The notes beneath the pieces were generated by a model that made no database searches, was not told the origin of the DNA, and saw only the letters and a program-made list of their open reading frames with translations. Made by a program: the position numbers and the translations under genes. 64,000 nucleotides of DNA from Chaunax sp. Z400 (Eukaryota > Chordata > Actinopteri > Lophiiformes > Chaunacidae): contig CM075197.1 of the NCBI GenBank assembly GCA_037577475.1, positions 11,456,018 through 11,520,017 on the forward strand. Direction: 5' to 3'. Positions 38,609 to 50,252 of the stretch are shown one piece after another (positions within the stretch are counted from its first letter, which is position 1; every line of letters begins with the position of its first letter).

Positions 38609-41600
38609 TAACAGAAGCTGACAAGCCTAAAGGTTGGTGAGAAAAAGGAGGTAATCAAAGAATGCAATGGCCACATAGGCTGGTGCTCATATATAGACAA
38701 CGTGATTATGTTATAAGGTACTTACAGAGATAGTTACAGAGATACATGAAGACAGACAAAAACAAACAACAATGAAATATTTATTTCAATTAGATAAATC
38801 AATCCATCAATAAACATTCTAACATTTAGTCACGCACCAGATGGAACTGCTGCACGTGGGGGTATATGTTGCTGAGCATTGCTAGCTGCTGTGGGGAAAT
38901 TTGAGGAGGGAACACTCCTCCACTAACACCACCAACACCACCAACCCCTCCAACACTTCCAACGCCGCCAACACCTCCTACTCCTCCAACCACGCCACCA
39001 CCAGGAGAGGGCATCTGCTTCAGCATGGGACCTGGCACCTGCATGTTGTAAGAAAGCCTTTATATATGGCTATTGATGCAGACACTTGGAGTAAATGAGA
39101 AACAAGTATACTGTATTAATCAAGCTCCATTCAGTCCAAATTAGTAAGTGTAGGGACGCATTATTGTCTAAGGCCAAAGGAATATATGGGCAGCGTTCAG
39201 TTAGTACTGAAAATCATACATGTTGTGTCAAGCCAACATTGGAATGACTCAGTAGACTCCATCGCAGACATCAGAGACAAAAGAAAACAGACCTGAGCAG
39301 ACAGGAACTGATGAGGCACTTGAGCACGTAACCCCTGGGAGGGATTCATTGGATGCATGCCCGGTTGGTGCATCCCTCGAGGTGGAGGCATCCCTCCGCC
39401 ACTGCCAACAAGCACTCCATGGCCACCCATCTGGAGTAAAATGGAAAGCACACAACAAAAGTAATATCATTGAATTTTCTCCTTTCATAATTGTTTTAAC
39501 ATCCTTAAGTTAGCTCAACTCTCACTTGACAAAGAATTTAACCCTTATGTAACATATATTGAGGACATACATTTGAATTAATACAAAATTATTGCCAACT
39601 TCGAAAATGGAAGGTCTGTAAAGTGTCTTAACAGAATTAACAGACTCATACCTTTTCACTGTAAGGCCCCATGTCAACAGGACCCATGTCTTTGGAACTA
39701 GGTATGCGGTAACCTCCTCCACTTCTTCCTCCCCTCCGCATTTCACCGTTATAGTCGCTTATTCCTCTCTTGTCTCCTATCTTTTTGTCGATATTTGGGT
39801 CATCACCCTAAGAAACAACAAAGTCACTTAGTGACTTCATACTTTTTCATAGAACAGTAGCAGAGACCTTATTCTTAATCCATCCATAATAATAACATCG
39901 TCCATATGGGCGACACAATTTTTGAGTACGAGACCTTTGATTAAGGATCTTTTGACTACAAAGCAATAACAGATTAACAGACATTAAAATAAAAACAGTA
40001 AGAAACCCATTTCGGCTGCCATTTCAAAAACAAGAAAATGTAGGACACTTTTTAGTTGAAATTACAACTTACCAGAAGCCCCATGTTTGAAAACTGACGT
40101 GAAACTGGGTTCATCCAGCTGTCACCTGCTCCACTCTTTAGGAGAGACATTGAAACATTACTCAGTCAAAAAGAAATTAAATTAAAAAAATTGCAAGTGA
40201 TTGTCAATATTGATGAAAGGAACTTAAACTGCTTTGACTTAATATAATGTCCAAGGGACATGTTAACTTGTTTGTGTGCCCTAGATCCTCCTTTTCCCTA
40301 CCTTGATGTTGCCTCTCTTTCCTCCATGAGTCTGACCCCAGCCTCCAGAGTTGAAGGAGGAGCTACTTCCCTGGGAGCCAGTGCTGTTCCAGACCCCTCC
40401 ACCACAATCATCTTCCTCATCCCAGCTGGGATGACGGGATGCTGCAACAGAGCCTTCTACCTTCCCACCCCAGCTTTCCATAGACTTGGTGCCTGCAGCA
40501 AAATCAAAGCAGATGGTTATGATAATGTTGCCAGGCATTTCTCTAGATTTTCGGTTGAGAGAAAAAAAAAAGCGGCACCATAATCAAATGGAAAGATGTG
40601 TATTGATACTTCATTTAAGACTTTGCATCAACAAGAACAAATTATTGCCTGACTTACCAGGGTTGGGTGAAGGGTTCCGCCAGCCAGATGCTTTGCCAGG
40701 TTCATCTGGATCACCCCAACCTGTTGCTGCATCAGACGTCTGGCTCCAAGCAGCTGTACCGTTATCCACAGATTGTGCACCTCCTCCCCACATACTTGGA
40801 CCTAAAGATTAATGAAATTGAACATTATCCTTTAGAATGCAATTCTGACAGCAAGAGCCAATTAGATGTAAATCAGGCCGACATTAGCGAAAATTGTGGT
40901 CCTTTGCCACAGTTATTCCTGATATCAAGGACATTAAAAAAAACTTAATTATGACATTGCTACTACTCATACAAAGTGATGGCAGTATAAACAAAATCTG
41001 CAATACTTTAGGAACACGTAAAATGTTGATGCTCATTCAAGCTTTGGTTTTAGCTTGACAAATGTAAACTTGGGGGGGAAAAAAAAAAAAAAAAAAAAAA
41101 AAAAAAGGTACACCTTGTACTTACCAACTCCAGTATTGCTAGGGTTTGTGTCCCTGCTGTGCTGCACCGCCTGCTGCCTTCTAGGTAGTTGCTGCTGCAT
41201 GAGTGTTGGGGCCTGTTGACCATGGCTTTGGTCAGGTGTTGCATTCTTTTTGTCCCACAAATTCACATTCTTGCTGTTGTAGCGGGTAGGGTCTCCCCAG
41301 GCTGAAGTGCCATCATCAATTTCCATTTTGCGACTGACTGACTGAGGGGATGGTTCTTCCCAGCCACTGGACTCCATGGAGTCTCCCCCACCACCAGAGA
41401 TTTGGGGTATTGGGCCAGAGGTCCAGCCCGAACTTTGGTTCTGATTCTTGGATGGTGGACCTCCACCTCCAACATTGGACCGGCTATTCCACCCTCCTTG
41501 CATGGGACCTCCTTGTGGATGCTGGCCCTGTGATTGGTGCTGCTGTTGATTTGGGGCTTTAAGTGGAGCCAATTGGTTGTTTGGTATCTGTGCTGCTGTT

Positions 41601-44600
41601 GTGTGGTGCTTGGCACTCCCCCAGTCTTGGTGGGATTTGCCTCCTCCCCATCCTCCATGTTGGGATCCACCTTCTTCCAAATTACCCCTGGAAGATGCCT
41701 CATCAGAGTTGCTTCCACCTCGGCTTCGCCCATCACCCCTCCCACCTCCAGATAATGAGTCCCTCTGTGCCCAATCTCCTCCCCAACCACCTGCCTCTCC
41801 TCTTCCAGTCCCCTTCCATCCTCCTGTCCTGCTCTGTTTATCCTCAGGACCATCGGCCCACCCACTACCCTGTTCTCCAAAGTCCCTCCAGTTACCTCCT
41901 CTACCTCTGCGATCCCCCCATTGTTGTTCTTCAGTCCCCCACCCTTTTCCCTGCTGTTCAAGTGGGAGATCACCCCAGCCTGCAGCTGCCTTGCCCTGGT
42001 TGCCTTCTATATCTTCTTCTGGCTTTCCTGTTCTACCAGGCATGTGAGGACCACCGCTGGATTGTGTAGCACCATGATCCCAGTCATCCCTCACTGTGGC
42101 AGGACCAGAGCTCAGGCTTGCCATATGACTGCCAGCAGATAGATCATTACTTATTGAGCTGGTGATAGACAGGTACCCAGGACCGCAACTAGTGGTAGTG
42201 TTCATGGTTGCTGATGAGAATCCAGAGGAAGATGAAGTGCTTCTTTCATTTCTATTTCCTACTCCTCTTTTTGTGTCCAGGTCCCAGGCCACATTCTGTC
42301 GGATCTGGGTCTGCCCCCAGCCTGTGTTAGACAGAACCCTTGGGTCCAGGTCTGATCGATTCAGCATGCTGAGTAAGGCCACTTCAGCATTGGAGGTCTC
42401 TTGCTTTTGACTGCTATCACTCCCTCCTCCACCACTTCCAGCTATGGAACCTACTCCGCTCGAGGATGATGGTTCCCCTCCGCCAGTGCCTCCATCTTGC
42501 CCACTCCACTCCCCAACTACACTGTCTCCACTTTCTATCTCTTTCTGATTGTCCCATGCTTTTGTCATAGTTGCAAACTTTGGTGAGGCAGAGCGCTGCA
42601 AAACACTGCCACCAATACCGACACTGCCTCCACTACTGCTGCTGTTACTGCTCTCATCTCCACCTTTTCCTCCACCTATTGCTAAGTTACTCAAACTTGA
42701 ACCTCCCACTGTGCCACCCCACTCTGCTTCTGAACTGCTTCCTTCCCACGCTCCCTGAGATACCACTGGGCTTTTTGAGCCACCATCATTGTCCCTGCCC
42801 CACCCAGCCTTGTCACCCCACACATTCCCTTCCTGGCCCTGAGCTACAGTCCCTCCTCCATCCCATCCATCTGCCTGTGAGGCACCTGCACTGAGGTCAG
42901 AGGACACTGGAGGCACGGATCTCCAAGAAGAAGAGGCAGCAGAGGAGGAGGAAGTGGAAGAGCCAGAAAGATTACTACTCCCTTCTCCTTCAACACTAGC
43001 AACTACAGAGTCTCTCTCATCGCAGTCTTCTTGATTTGGTCCTGCTCCTCTGGCATCCCCGCCAGAACCCAACTCCAGGCTTCCTAAGTGCTGCTGCTGT
43101 TCTCCACTCATTCCTCCCACAGCTGCCTCAGTGTGCTGCTGATGGAGACCAGTTTGATTCACAGATGAAAGAGTGTGAGTGGTGAGGAGGGTGGTGCTGG
43201 CAGAAAATGAGGAAGCTGAAGAAACGGACGAATGTAGTGGAAGGCCATCACTAGCCGAAGTTGATGTCCCCGTCTGCACAAGGGCAGGCCAGGCGGAGGG
43301 GTTCATGTTGGGGTTGAAATTGGCACCAGGGACACTACTGCTGCCACTCACATGGCTATCCTGAGCCCCAGGAAGAAGATGGGATACTTTGGAATTGCAA
43401 AATGCTGCTGATCCTAGCCCTTCCTCAACCTGAGAGGAAGTGGAAGAGCCCCACACACCACCACTTGACTGCACACATTCATTAGGCGAGGAAGAGGAGG
43501 AAAGAGGAGAAGAACGAGGTGAGGAAGGATTGTCCATGTTCCCTGCTCCTCCTCCTACTGCTGCTGCTGCTGCTCCACCCTTCTGCTGGATGTTTCTCTC
43601 ACTCCATGAGGCACTACTATTGTTGTTACCGGGGCAGTCCTGCTCCTGCACCCCTCCTCCAGTTCCATCAGATTTCAACTTGGCCCCATCTAGGATGCTA
43701 GGCCAGTCCCCCATGTCAGTCCCATCCACAATCACCTTTCCGCTGCCCTGAGAAGAGGACGGGCTGCCAGAGCCTGCCCCCCATGTGGAATTTGCATAAG
43801 TTGAAGTAGTAGTAGTTGAGGAAGATGACAGAGCAGCGACACATAATGAAGATGAGGAGGAGTTGGGGGATGAAGCGGAGGATGAACCCATATTGGAATC
43901 TATAAAGATAAAATTGAGACCATTCATTTAATTTAAACATTAACAATACTAATGTTGATTGATTTTTTTTTCATTATGATTCATCAACCCACCTGTGCCT
44001 CCAGCTGTGTTTGCATTATGGTTTTCCGCTCCCTGTGAAGAAAGAGGTGGGGTGGCTACCCAGCCACTGCCTCCCCCAACGCCTCCTACACCCACTTCCC
44101 CTCCTCCTCCTCCTCCTCCTCCTCCTCCCCCCAGCAGCATGGAGGACAGTGGTGGCTGGCCCCTCTTCAGTAGCACTTTATGGTCCTGCTGGCAGCGAAA
44201 TCTTGGTGGAACCTCTCTGGACATGTATCGCTGTTGCTGGGAGGTCTGGCTTCCAGAGGGGGAGGAGGAGGGCTGTCCGTTGGCCACAGCAGTCCGCTGC
44301 TTTGCATTGTTCCCGCCACCAGGAGGAACTTGTGCAGAAGCGCCGGCTGCACCAGGACTGGGGGATGAGGGGGTAACAGGGCCAGGGCTGGGGGACACTG
44401 AGCCTGGAGTGGTTAATGGCTGGGAACAGGGGGGCTTGGCTGATTCTGGCACTGAAATGCACAAATAATGAAGGCTGTGAATTACTGGAAGAATTATGTA
44501 CAATAAAAACGAAGGCTATGTGTATGTTACTCAGCTGCTGGTAGGCTAAGCCAATCTATAGCAAACCCTTGAAGAAAAGTAGAATACGTTTACATTATTA

Positions 44601-45239
44601 TAAGTGCAGGGTACTACTGATTTAAGTATGTTTAACAACAAGAAATAAATGCCATACCATTGATATTATCATAGAATAGCTAGTAGCGAATGTAATGATG
44701 ACAAAAACAAAAGAAAAAACATACCTTTGATTTTCTGCTCTGACACCTAAAATCCAGAGAATAAGAAGTGAGCCAGATACAAAGCAGAAGTTTACTGCTG
44801 GTAAATTGGTGAATAAAAAAAAAAAAAAAGAAGGGCAACAAGAAAACCTACTAACCTATTGTATATACATCCATATATGCCTACAAGTGTAATCTTATAA
44901 GACTTGCTACTGAAACTGAGAAATATACTAGCAGCACAATTATTACGAGCACATAAAAATACGTAGCATGATGTTTATTTTACAATTTCCGACACAACAA
45001 AATCCTTCCCAAAGCTCTGAAAACTTCAAAGTAGTAAAATTAGCTAATTAATTTTGAATCTGCTCCAGTTCATACTAAAAAACAATCCGATCCAAGTAAG
45101 TGGTAAAGATATGGAAATGAGAATATTTCCAAGATTCACTGCAAAATGTATAGTCAGCTGTGAATATTTGTTGACAGTTTACCTTCTGAGAGGTTTCCTT
45201 TTTCTTTTTGTCTTCTTTTTTCTTTTTCTTGTCTTCCAT
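31746..45239 (-). CDS. tnrc6b: TNRC6B, GW182-family miRNA silencing scaffold, complete coding region
   Basis: Coding exons in transcript order: 45239-45183, 44746-44725, 44451-43993, 43899-41125, 40801-40658, 40492-40302, 40135-40073, 39807-39652, 39430-39293, 39038-38838, 38626-38498, 38124-37926, 36726-36565, 36401-36234, 35916-35770, 34935-34843, 33805-33590, 33349-33279, 32541-32402 and 32313-31746; 6099 nt, 2032 aa. In P-bodies/cytoplasm the protein bridges Argonaute to PABPC1 and the CCR4-NOT deadenylase. B-type identity comes from VPPRFRCQQDHKVLLKRGQP, the PAM2 region WPPEFQPGVPWKGIQ and the end GSPAALLPGDLLGGGADSI; TNRC6C ends differently. The proposed start (MEDKKKKKEDKKKK) corresponds to an internal Met of the mammalian protein, because an in-frame stop lies two codons upstream. 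Its Kozak context is weak (T at -3), so another first exon remains possible. Confidence 0.93.
32402..33349 (-). CDS. tnrc6b: tnrc6b RRM exons
   Basis: Exons 33349-33279 and 32541-32402 encode the degenerate RNA-recognition motif: NCWLLLSNLTPQIDGSTLKT, then ICMQHGPLLTFHL, a Tyr-containing strand and the end ALHM. The fold is conserved, but the family RRM lacks usual RNA-binding aromatics and is thought to be a protein-interaction module. Confidence 0.9.
32581..32614. repeat. (GT)n microsatellite
   Basis: 34 bases of GT, just upstream of the tnrc6b RRM exon acceptor region (CA repeat on the transcript strand). Confidence 0.9.
34400..34481. repeat. Nested hairpins in a tnrc6b intron
   Basis: A perfect 13-bp stem (34403-34415 with 34420-34432, loop TTCT) and a 10-bp stem (34441-34450 with 34463-34472) lie side by side, enclosed by an 8-bp outer pair GTTTCAAA/TTTGAAAC (34400-34407 and 34474-34481). 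The outer pair competes with the first stem. Confidence 0.65.
35770..36401 (-). CDS. tnrc6b: tnrc6b PAM2 region (two exons)
   Basis: Exons 36401-36234 and 35916-35770. Their junction encodes SSWPPEFQPGVPWKGIQ, the PAM2 motif that binds the MLLE domain of PABPC1 through its Phe and PW residues. SDPYMTPGSVLG and DHQLLRDN follow, both conserved in vertebrate TNRC6B. Confidence 0.9.
38498..38626 (-). CDS. tnrc6b: tnrc6b Q-rich exon with polyglutamine tract
   Basis: A 43-codon exon: ACQLLL, then about 15 Gln codons mostly CAG, then FLQNQRK. It corresponds to the Q-rich domain of TNRC6 proteins, implicated in P-body localisation. The pure CAG stretch is a candidate variable repeat, homologous to the trinucleotide repeat for which the gene is named. 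Confidence 0.9.
38838..39038 (-). CDS. tnrc6b: tnrc6b exon with Gly-Gly-Val tandem repeat
   Basis: This 67-codon exon holds VPGPMLKQMPSPGGG, about seven GGV/GSV units and then the family block ISPQQLAMLSNIYPHVQQF. The repeat is encoded by near-identical 9-nt units (about 38920-39000), a coding minisatellite. It is probably not conserved in length between fish. Confidence 0.85.
41125..43899 (-). CDS. tnrc6b: tnrc6b giant GW-rich exon (Argonaute-binding region)
   Basis: A single 2775-nt exon encodes about residues 180-1104. It contains many GW/WG dipeptides that bind the tryptophan pockets of Argonaute PIWI domains. Conserved islands are NPSAWPALVQ, LDPRVLSNTGWGQTQI, SGWEEPSPQS and KMEIDDGTSAWGDP. 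The exon is Ser/Gly/Trp rich, so the opposite strand is spuriously open over long stretches. An A run at 41079-41106 (plus strand) lies just downstream of its donor. Confidence 0.93.
43993..44451 (-). CDS. tnrc6b: tnrc6b exon 3: N-terminal conserved motif and Gly run
   Basis: This exon gives about residues 27-179. It carries GNNAKQRTAVANGQPSSS, the family block REVPPRFRCQQDHKVLLKRG, and a run of about 11 Gly encoded by GGA/GGG codons (plus-strand CTCC repeats at 44099-44131) that is a likely length-polymorphic site. Confidence 0.9.
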
Positions 45240-45270
45240 GAACTACTGTTCCCTTTCCTGATTATCCTGT

Positions 45271-46616
45271 CTGTTAAGAGAAATGTGCATATTCAATGAT
45301 TTATACATTTATATTTCAAGCTAATTGGAACTAATCTATCGCTCACAAAAGTAAACACTTTTCAGAAACACATATAGCATTTGACTCAAAATTAATGTTT
45401 CATCGGATCGCAGCCAAGCATTTTCCTACACTGTCAATGTTGTAAGGACTGTAACGTTAACCAGAGACAGGCAGCTTGACAACAGCCCTTGGTAGCCTAG
45501 CCTCTCACTGCATAATTCATTAACCTGCAAACAATTGCAATTCCAACCATCAGACAACACAGGTAGCAGCAACACAAACAAGTGACTTCAAACTCTAAAA
45601 ACCTATACAAATAAGCCAAACTAATCTGTATTGCATTGGAGATTATAATGGCAGCATGATCAGAACCCTAGCTTTATGTGAATAATATACACGACTGACC
45701 TCTTACCTGCCAAAAGTAATACTACAAGATAACTTGTGGAAAACAAAACATATTATAGGGGGTTAGGGAAAAAAATTGTTTAAATGAGGAAGAGTGAGGG
45801 ATCCGAAATAGCAGAGCTGTAAAATTAACACGACTAGGCCCAGTGTCTCTGTAACCTCAGCTGCATTTAATTAGTACCATGTCACACTGCGCTAACTGGA
45901 CAATATATGGATTTAATTCTTTACAGTACCCTAAATAAATACAAACTGATATCTTTAATAATCGGTTCATGTTATCTATTAAAGCCCAATAACACATATG
46001 TTTGTAGTCGCATTAGGCGAAAACAACGTGAAGTTCATGTAAATAATAGGCCAGTATGGAATAGCCGTGCAGCTTCCAAGTACCACAAGAATAGCTTCAC
46101 TCGAGTGAGAAACTAGCTAATTGTAGCCGACTTTAAACAGTTAATTAATGAGCACCGTGCCATGACCCGAAGAGCCGGGGGCTCGCGGCGTGTTAGCTGT
46201 CCCAGAGCGGGGGGCCTCTGTCGCTCCGCGAAACGAATCTAACCTCTACGCACTTGACTACAAGCAGAACAAGCACGTCGTAGTATCTAACGACATGCCT
46301 CTTATTTTCAGACATGGTGTATTTCATTTACCCATCCACACTTTAGAATTGTAATTGGTAACTTTCCCATGCTACTAACAAGTCAGTGAACACAGACTGC
46401 TAGCAAGCTGGTCCATCAGTTCTAACGGTCGACAGAGCCACATTAAACGACGAACTTCAGTGACGTTTCTTTAGCATTAGGATGTGTAACAAGCCAAGCT
46501 CTAATAAAACTGAAACCAAATGTTGTTGGTTCCACAAAGGCGGTAATAAATAAGGATATTAAGCTCATACAACGTAGTAGATACTAAGACAAATGCCCTT
46601 AGTACTGAATACTCAC
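45271..46616 (-). other. tnrc6b intron 1
   Basis: AT-rich 1.3-kb intron between the noncoding exon and the ATG exon. It contains a compact GC/CpG-rich patch at about 46150-46235 that could be an alternative promoter. No other feature was recognised. Confidence 0.5.
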
Positions 46617-46910
46617 CTCGGGAATCACATAGGACATAAAGTGCTTGTGTGCAAAAATTCTTGCAGACCTACCGCTAGCAGGCTAGCAAAGTAGATAGCC
46701 TAGCGAGCTAGTTCTTCGAGGCTTCCGAGGCTAAATTGTATAAGAAATGACATCACCGAGAGGCGAAATGCTATTCGTAGAAAAAAAATTAGGAAAGGCG
46801 AGTATCTTAATGAGCAACTGTGGTTCTCAAGCTGTAAACAGAACATGCATAACCCCTTGATGACTGTCTGACGCTGTATGATCAGTTAGTTTACTATCGG
46901 CCATTTTGCT
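46617..46910 (-). other. tnrc6b: tnrc6b noncoding exon 1 (5' limit approximate)
   Basis: The donor CCCGAG|GTGAGT at 46617/46616 pairs in position with the acceptor TTAACAG|ACAGG at 45270. A short upstream ORF starts at 46637. A YY1-like site (minus-strand CAAAATGGCCG around 46898-46908) marks the likely start region. Confidence 0.5.
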
Positions 46911-47000
46911 TCTGTGTGGAGGTTTAGCCAGCATATGATATCACCAAGCTGGTTGTTGATTAGAGAGGGGAGGAGGAGCAGGGCGCGTACCGACAAATTC
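46900..47000 (-). promoter_or_regulatory. tnrc6b core promoter (approximate)
   Basis: Sequence around the YY1-like motif and a GC-rich patch to about 46990. TATA-less; assignment from position. Confidence 0.35.
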
Positions 47001-47885
47001 CACTAGAGGGCGAAATTAGAGCTGGAAACACGCGAGATATAAATACAATAAGTAAAGAACGAGTCAAAAATCTGTGATATTACCTGCGAACGACTCTGTG
47101 GCTGTATGGTAAAACGATCGCTTCGCTGAACTGCAATTTTAAAGCAACACCTTGAACACAATGAGCCTTTTAACACATTTTAGTATGTGAAACATTATAT
47201 ATATATATCATATATTGAGGAATACTGGGACGTTTTTGCAAATTTAGTTAGAAGTCAGTTTCCTGATTTTACAAAAATATCTGAAGAGTTTTAAAGCATT
47301 TTTTATTAATTAGATTTTATTTATTGATTAATTTCGAAATGTAATCTGTCAGGAAGCTGTATTTGTCCTCATCTTTCAGTGGTAGTTACAATTAGATATG
47401 AAAATTTGCTGTGTTACTGTTAATGACAACATGTCTACCTGTTCGTCTTACTGTGGGAATCAATGAAACTGTCTGGACTTGTTGAGTGGGTCTGCAGACC
47501 AAATGTATATTACTTTGTTTTGTTTTCCTTGTCTATATATTTTGTGTTACAGGTTATTAGTATAGTTTCCTCAGTCAATCTGGCTGCTGCACTGATGTTT
47601 AAATGTTTGATGTTATTTCTTCAACAATTTGTTCAAGTCTGCTGTGTATTTGAGCACACAAGTGAAGTACATTTTTTTTATTAATTTATTTGCTCATTCT
47701 GAACTACAGCATTTGTTATACAATGGAGGATGAATAAAAATGCAGTTGTTGACTTTTAGTAATACATTGCCAACATAAAAACATAAAGGAATTTACTGTT
47801 GTCCTCTCTAAAAACATCTGTGTTCATATAGCTGTATTTAAGCATGACTTGTAAAATTGGTTTACATCTTTGAGATAATGTTAAC
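47000..47885. other. Intergenic spacer, tnrc6b promoter to card10 3' end
   Basis: AT-rich DNA without recognised genes; a 73-codon plus-strand frame at 47463-47684 shows no homology I recognise. Confidence 0.5.
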
Positions 47886-48362
47886 CCAAAAAGAACAACA
47901 CAGTCTTTATTGCAAAGAAAAAATTCACATAAGCTGATTTGTACCCTCCAGTACATCCCTGCTTACAACATACTATAATACCCTAAACCTCAATCCTTTG
48001 TCCAGCTTTATGTCCTCAAAGCTTATCACATCTTATCACCAATCAAAAATGAGTACTATTTGCAATCCCCAATAACTTTGAAACTGCAGTTATAGAATAG
48101 AATAAAAGTTATAGGATAAAACTATAAATCTAGTCAGGTCTGTACGATGTACCATTGTGTGGGTCAAATCTTTTAAAGTTTTTTTCCCCTCTATTTTCCC
48201 ATAGTTGCCAGTCCTGCTTGGCTATATAGATGAGAATTATGCAACTCCTGTTTGCATGTATGTACATAAGTCAGAAATGGCCTTGGAGATTCAAGTTTAA
48301 AGTCAATCCAATGTGGCACACTACATATCACACAGACACTTTCACATTAGGAATCTCTCTTT
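47885..48362 (-). other. card10: card10 3'UTR (approximate)
   Basis: From the stop codon (48365-48363) to a minus-strand AATAAA near 47911-47906. Cleavage would fall around 47885-47895. Confidence 0.45.
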
Positions 48363-50252
48363 TTAAAGCCTATCCAGTTCAACCCATGCAACTGCCCTCT
48401 GCTGGGTGTAGATGGCACTGCGTATGGCTGCCAGCAGCTCATCAGTGCAGCTCCAGGCGCTGGGCTCCAGGGTATAATAAAGCAGTGGCAGTGTCTCCAG
48501 CTGCAGCTCTTCAGCCTGGCACATTTCTTCCATTACGTTGTCCTCTCCACATCGAGGAAAAAATTTCCTATTATTCACATCAAGATAGAGGAGTGAAATT
48601 ACTTTTACAATAAATTACTGTAAGTGCAAAGACAAAGAATGTGCACCCACCTCAGCTTCTTGTGCTTCTTGTTTTTAGGACGGATATGGATGACAATAGG
48701 GTAAATCCCCTGTCTTAATAAGCCCTCAACACTGGGCAGCCCCAGCTCCAGCAGGCAGTGCTTGTCCTGGGAGAGAGACAAAGAGGGAGAAAATGAACAG
48801 ATGATATGGGTAATGGCTTTGATTTGTTAACGATTCCCTGAAAGAGACCTGGGATATTTCTGCCATGAGATGATTACAAGAACTGAGTGTGTGTTCAGTT
48901 ATAATGTGTTACTAAGTGTTTATCAAGCAGAGAAAAACAATAAAATAATCTTTTTGGGAAAAAAGACAACAATGATGTGTTTTGACATTACCTGGCTGAT
49001 GACATCCTGTATTGACTGCAGCCATATGCCCAAAGCCTGCTCTGGACTGCAGGAATCCAACAAGAACACTCTCTTGTCTTGTGTATCTGAAGCCTGGATA
49101 GGCTCTGCAAACCATAGGAAACAGAGCAAAGAGACTGTTGTGTATCATTTGATGGTCAATTGCAGAATCACCTTTTTCTTCACTTGCTTTTGGAGCATCG
49201 TATGTGTGATGAAGTTTGTTTGCTGTGCACATACCTGGTGGGCAGGTATTGAACTTCAAACCAGACTCAGCTGGTTGCAGCAGCCTCTCTATGAGACCAC
49301 GAGACAGAAGAGACGGGGAGAAGATAACCGGTCGCTTAGTCTGAACTTGTACCGGCTGCACTACACTGTACGGGTTCAAGTGCTCCTCGTTACCTGAGAG
49401 GACAGGCAGACGTGAAGGTACACGCACATTAATTTAAAGTGCTTACATTACAAAAGATTTATCGTACATGATTTGACGTTGCATTCCTGTAATGCTGCAT
49501 CTTACGTTTGTTGAGTGTGTAAAGGACCAGCTGTGAAGAACCAATCCCGCGGCAACCGGGTTCTACTGCCTTGACCAATCGAACACGTCCAGATGCTTTC
49601 TTCATTAACTACATGAAAAAGGAGGAAAATCAAATATCAAATAGTTATGTTAACTGTGGTTGCCGGTTGTGTAATAGCTTGGTTAAGCACTGTGAGTGAA
49701 ATTGAGTCTAATGTTCATATAATCTCAATATTAACAGTCGTACCACCTTCTTCTTGAAGTCCTTTTGTTCCATGGCCATTTTTCGTAGCTTCACAAGCAG
49801 CAACTGTTGGGCCCTAGGATGGAAAAATGTACAATCCAGTTTATTTCCACTCATTATTCTGCATAATTAAAATGCGTATAGGGCTTATTTTTTACTTATT
49901 ACATTCAATGTACAATATGCCTTTAGAGCCAATGGGTAAAATCTGCATTGGCCTTAATTAGAATATGGTCTAAAATAATATAGCAGTAAAAGTAAGGTCT
50001 AATTGACATACCTGTTGTAGTTGGGCATTGCTCCTGCCTGCAGAGACTTGGCTGTGTGTGTATCCACCAGGGAACAGCGCCAGTGGTATTTTCCATTGTA
50101 CCTTGTGTCTGTGACATGTATAATGTCATCACAGGACACACCCAGAGACGGTGGGTCACCGTGAGGCTCGAAGCTGAGATTGACACGCACATAGAAGGAG
50201 TCTGCACCCTTAAAAGTAGGTGCTGAGAGCTGGGAGCACAGTTTGGCATATG
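48363..50252 (-). CDS. card10: card10 SH3 and guanylate-kinase-like exons
   Basis: Exons 50252-50012, 49813-49747, 49608-49506, 49393-49235, 49104-48992, 48766-48651 and 48567-48363. The SH3-like part includes FYVRVNLSFEPHGDPPSLGV and WRCSLVDTHTAKSL. The GUK-like part includes RPVIFSPSLLSRGLIERLLQ, DKHCLLELGLPSVEGLL, GIYPIVIHIRPKNKKHKKLR and the end AVAWVELDRL. As in other CARMAs the GUK fold has no recognisable P-loop and should be catalytically dead. Confidence 0.9.

Noticed and set aside
41263..42069. Long alternative-frame and antisense frames over the tnrc6b giant exon
   Set aside because: The exon is low-complexity and stop-poor in several frames; only the GW-rich frame matches a known protein and splice sites.
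43995..44468. 157-codon plus-strand frame
   Set aside because: Antisense to tnrc6b exon 3; the poly-Pro run is the reverse of the Gly codon repeat.
48870..49397. 175-codon plus-strand frame
   Set aside because: Antisense across two card10 exons and an intron; shadow of coding sequence.
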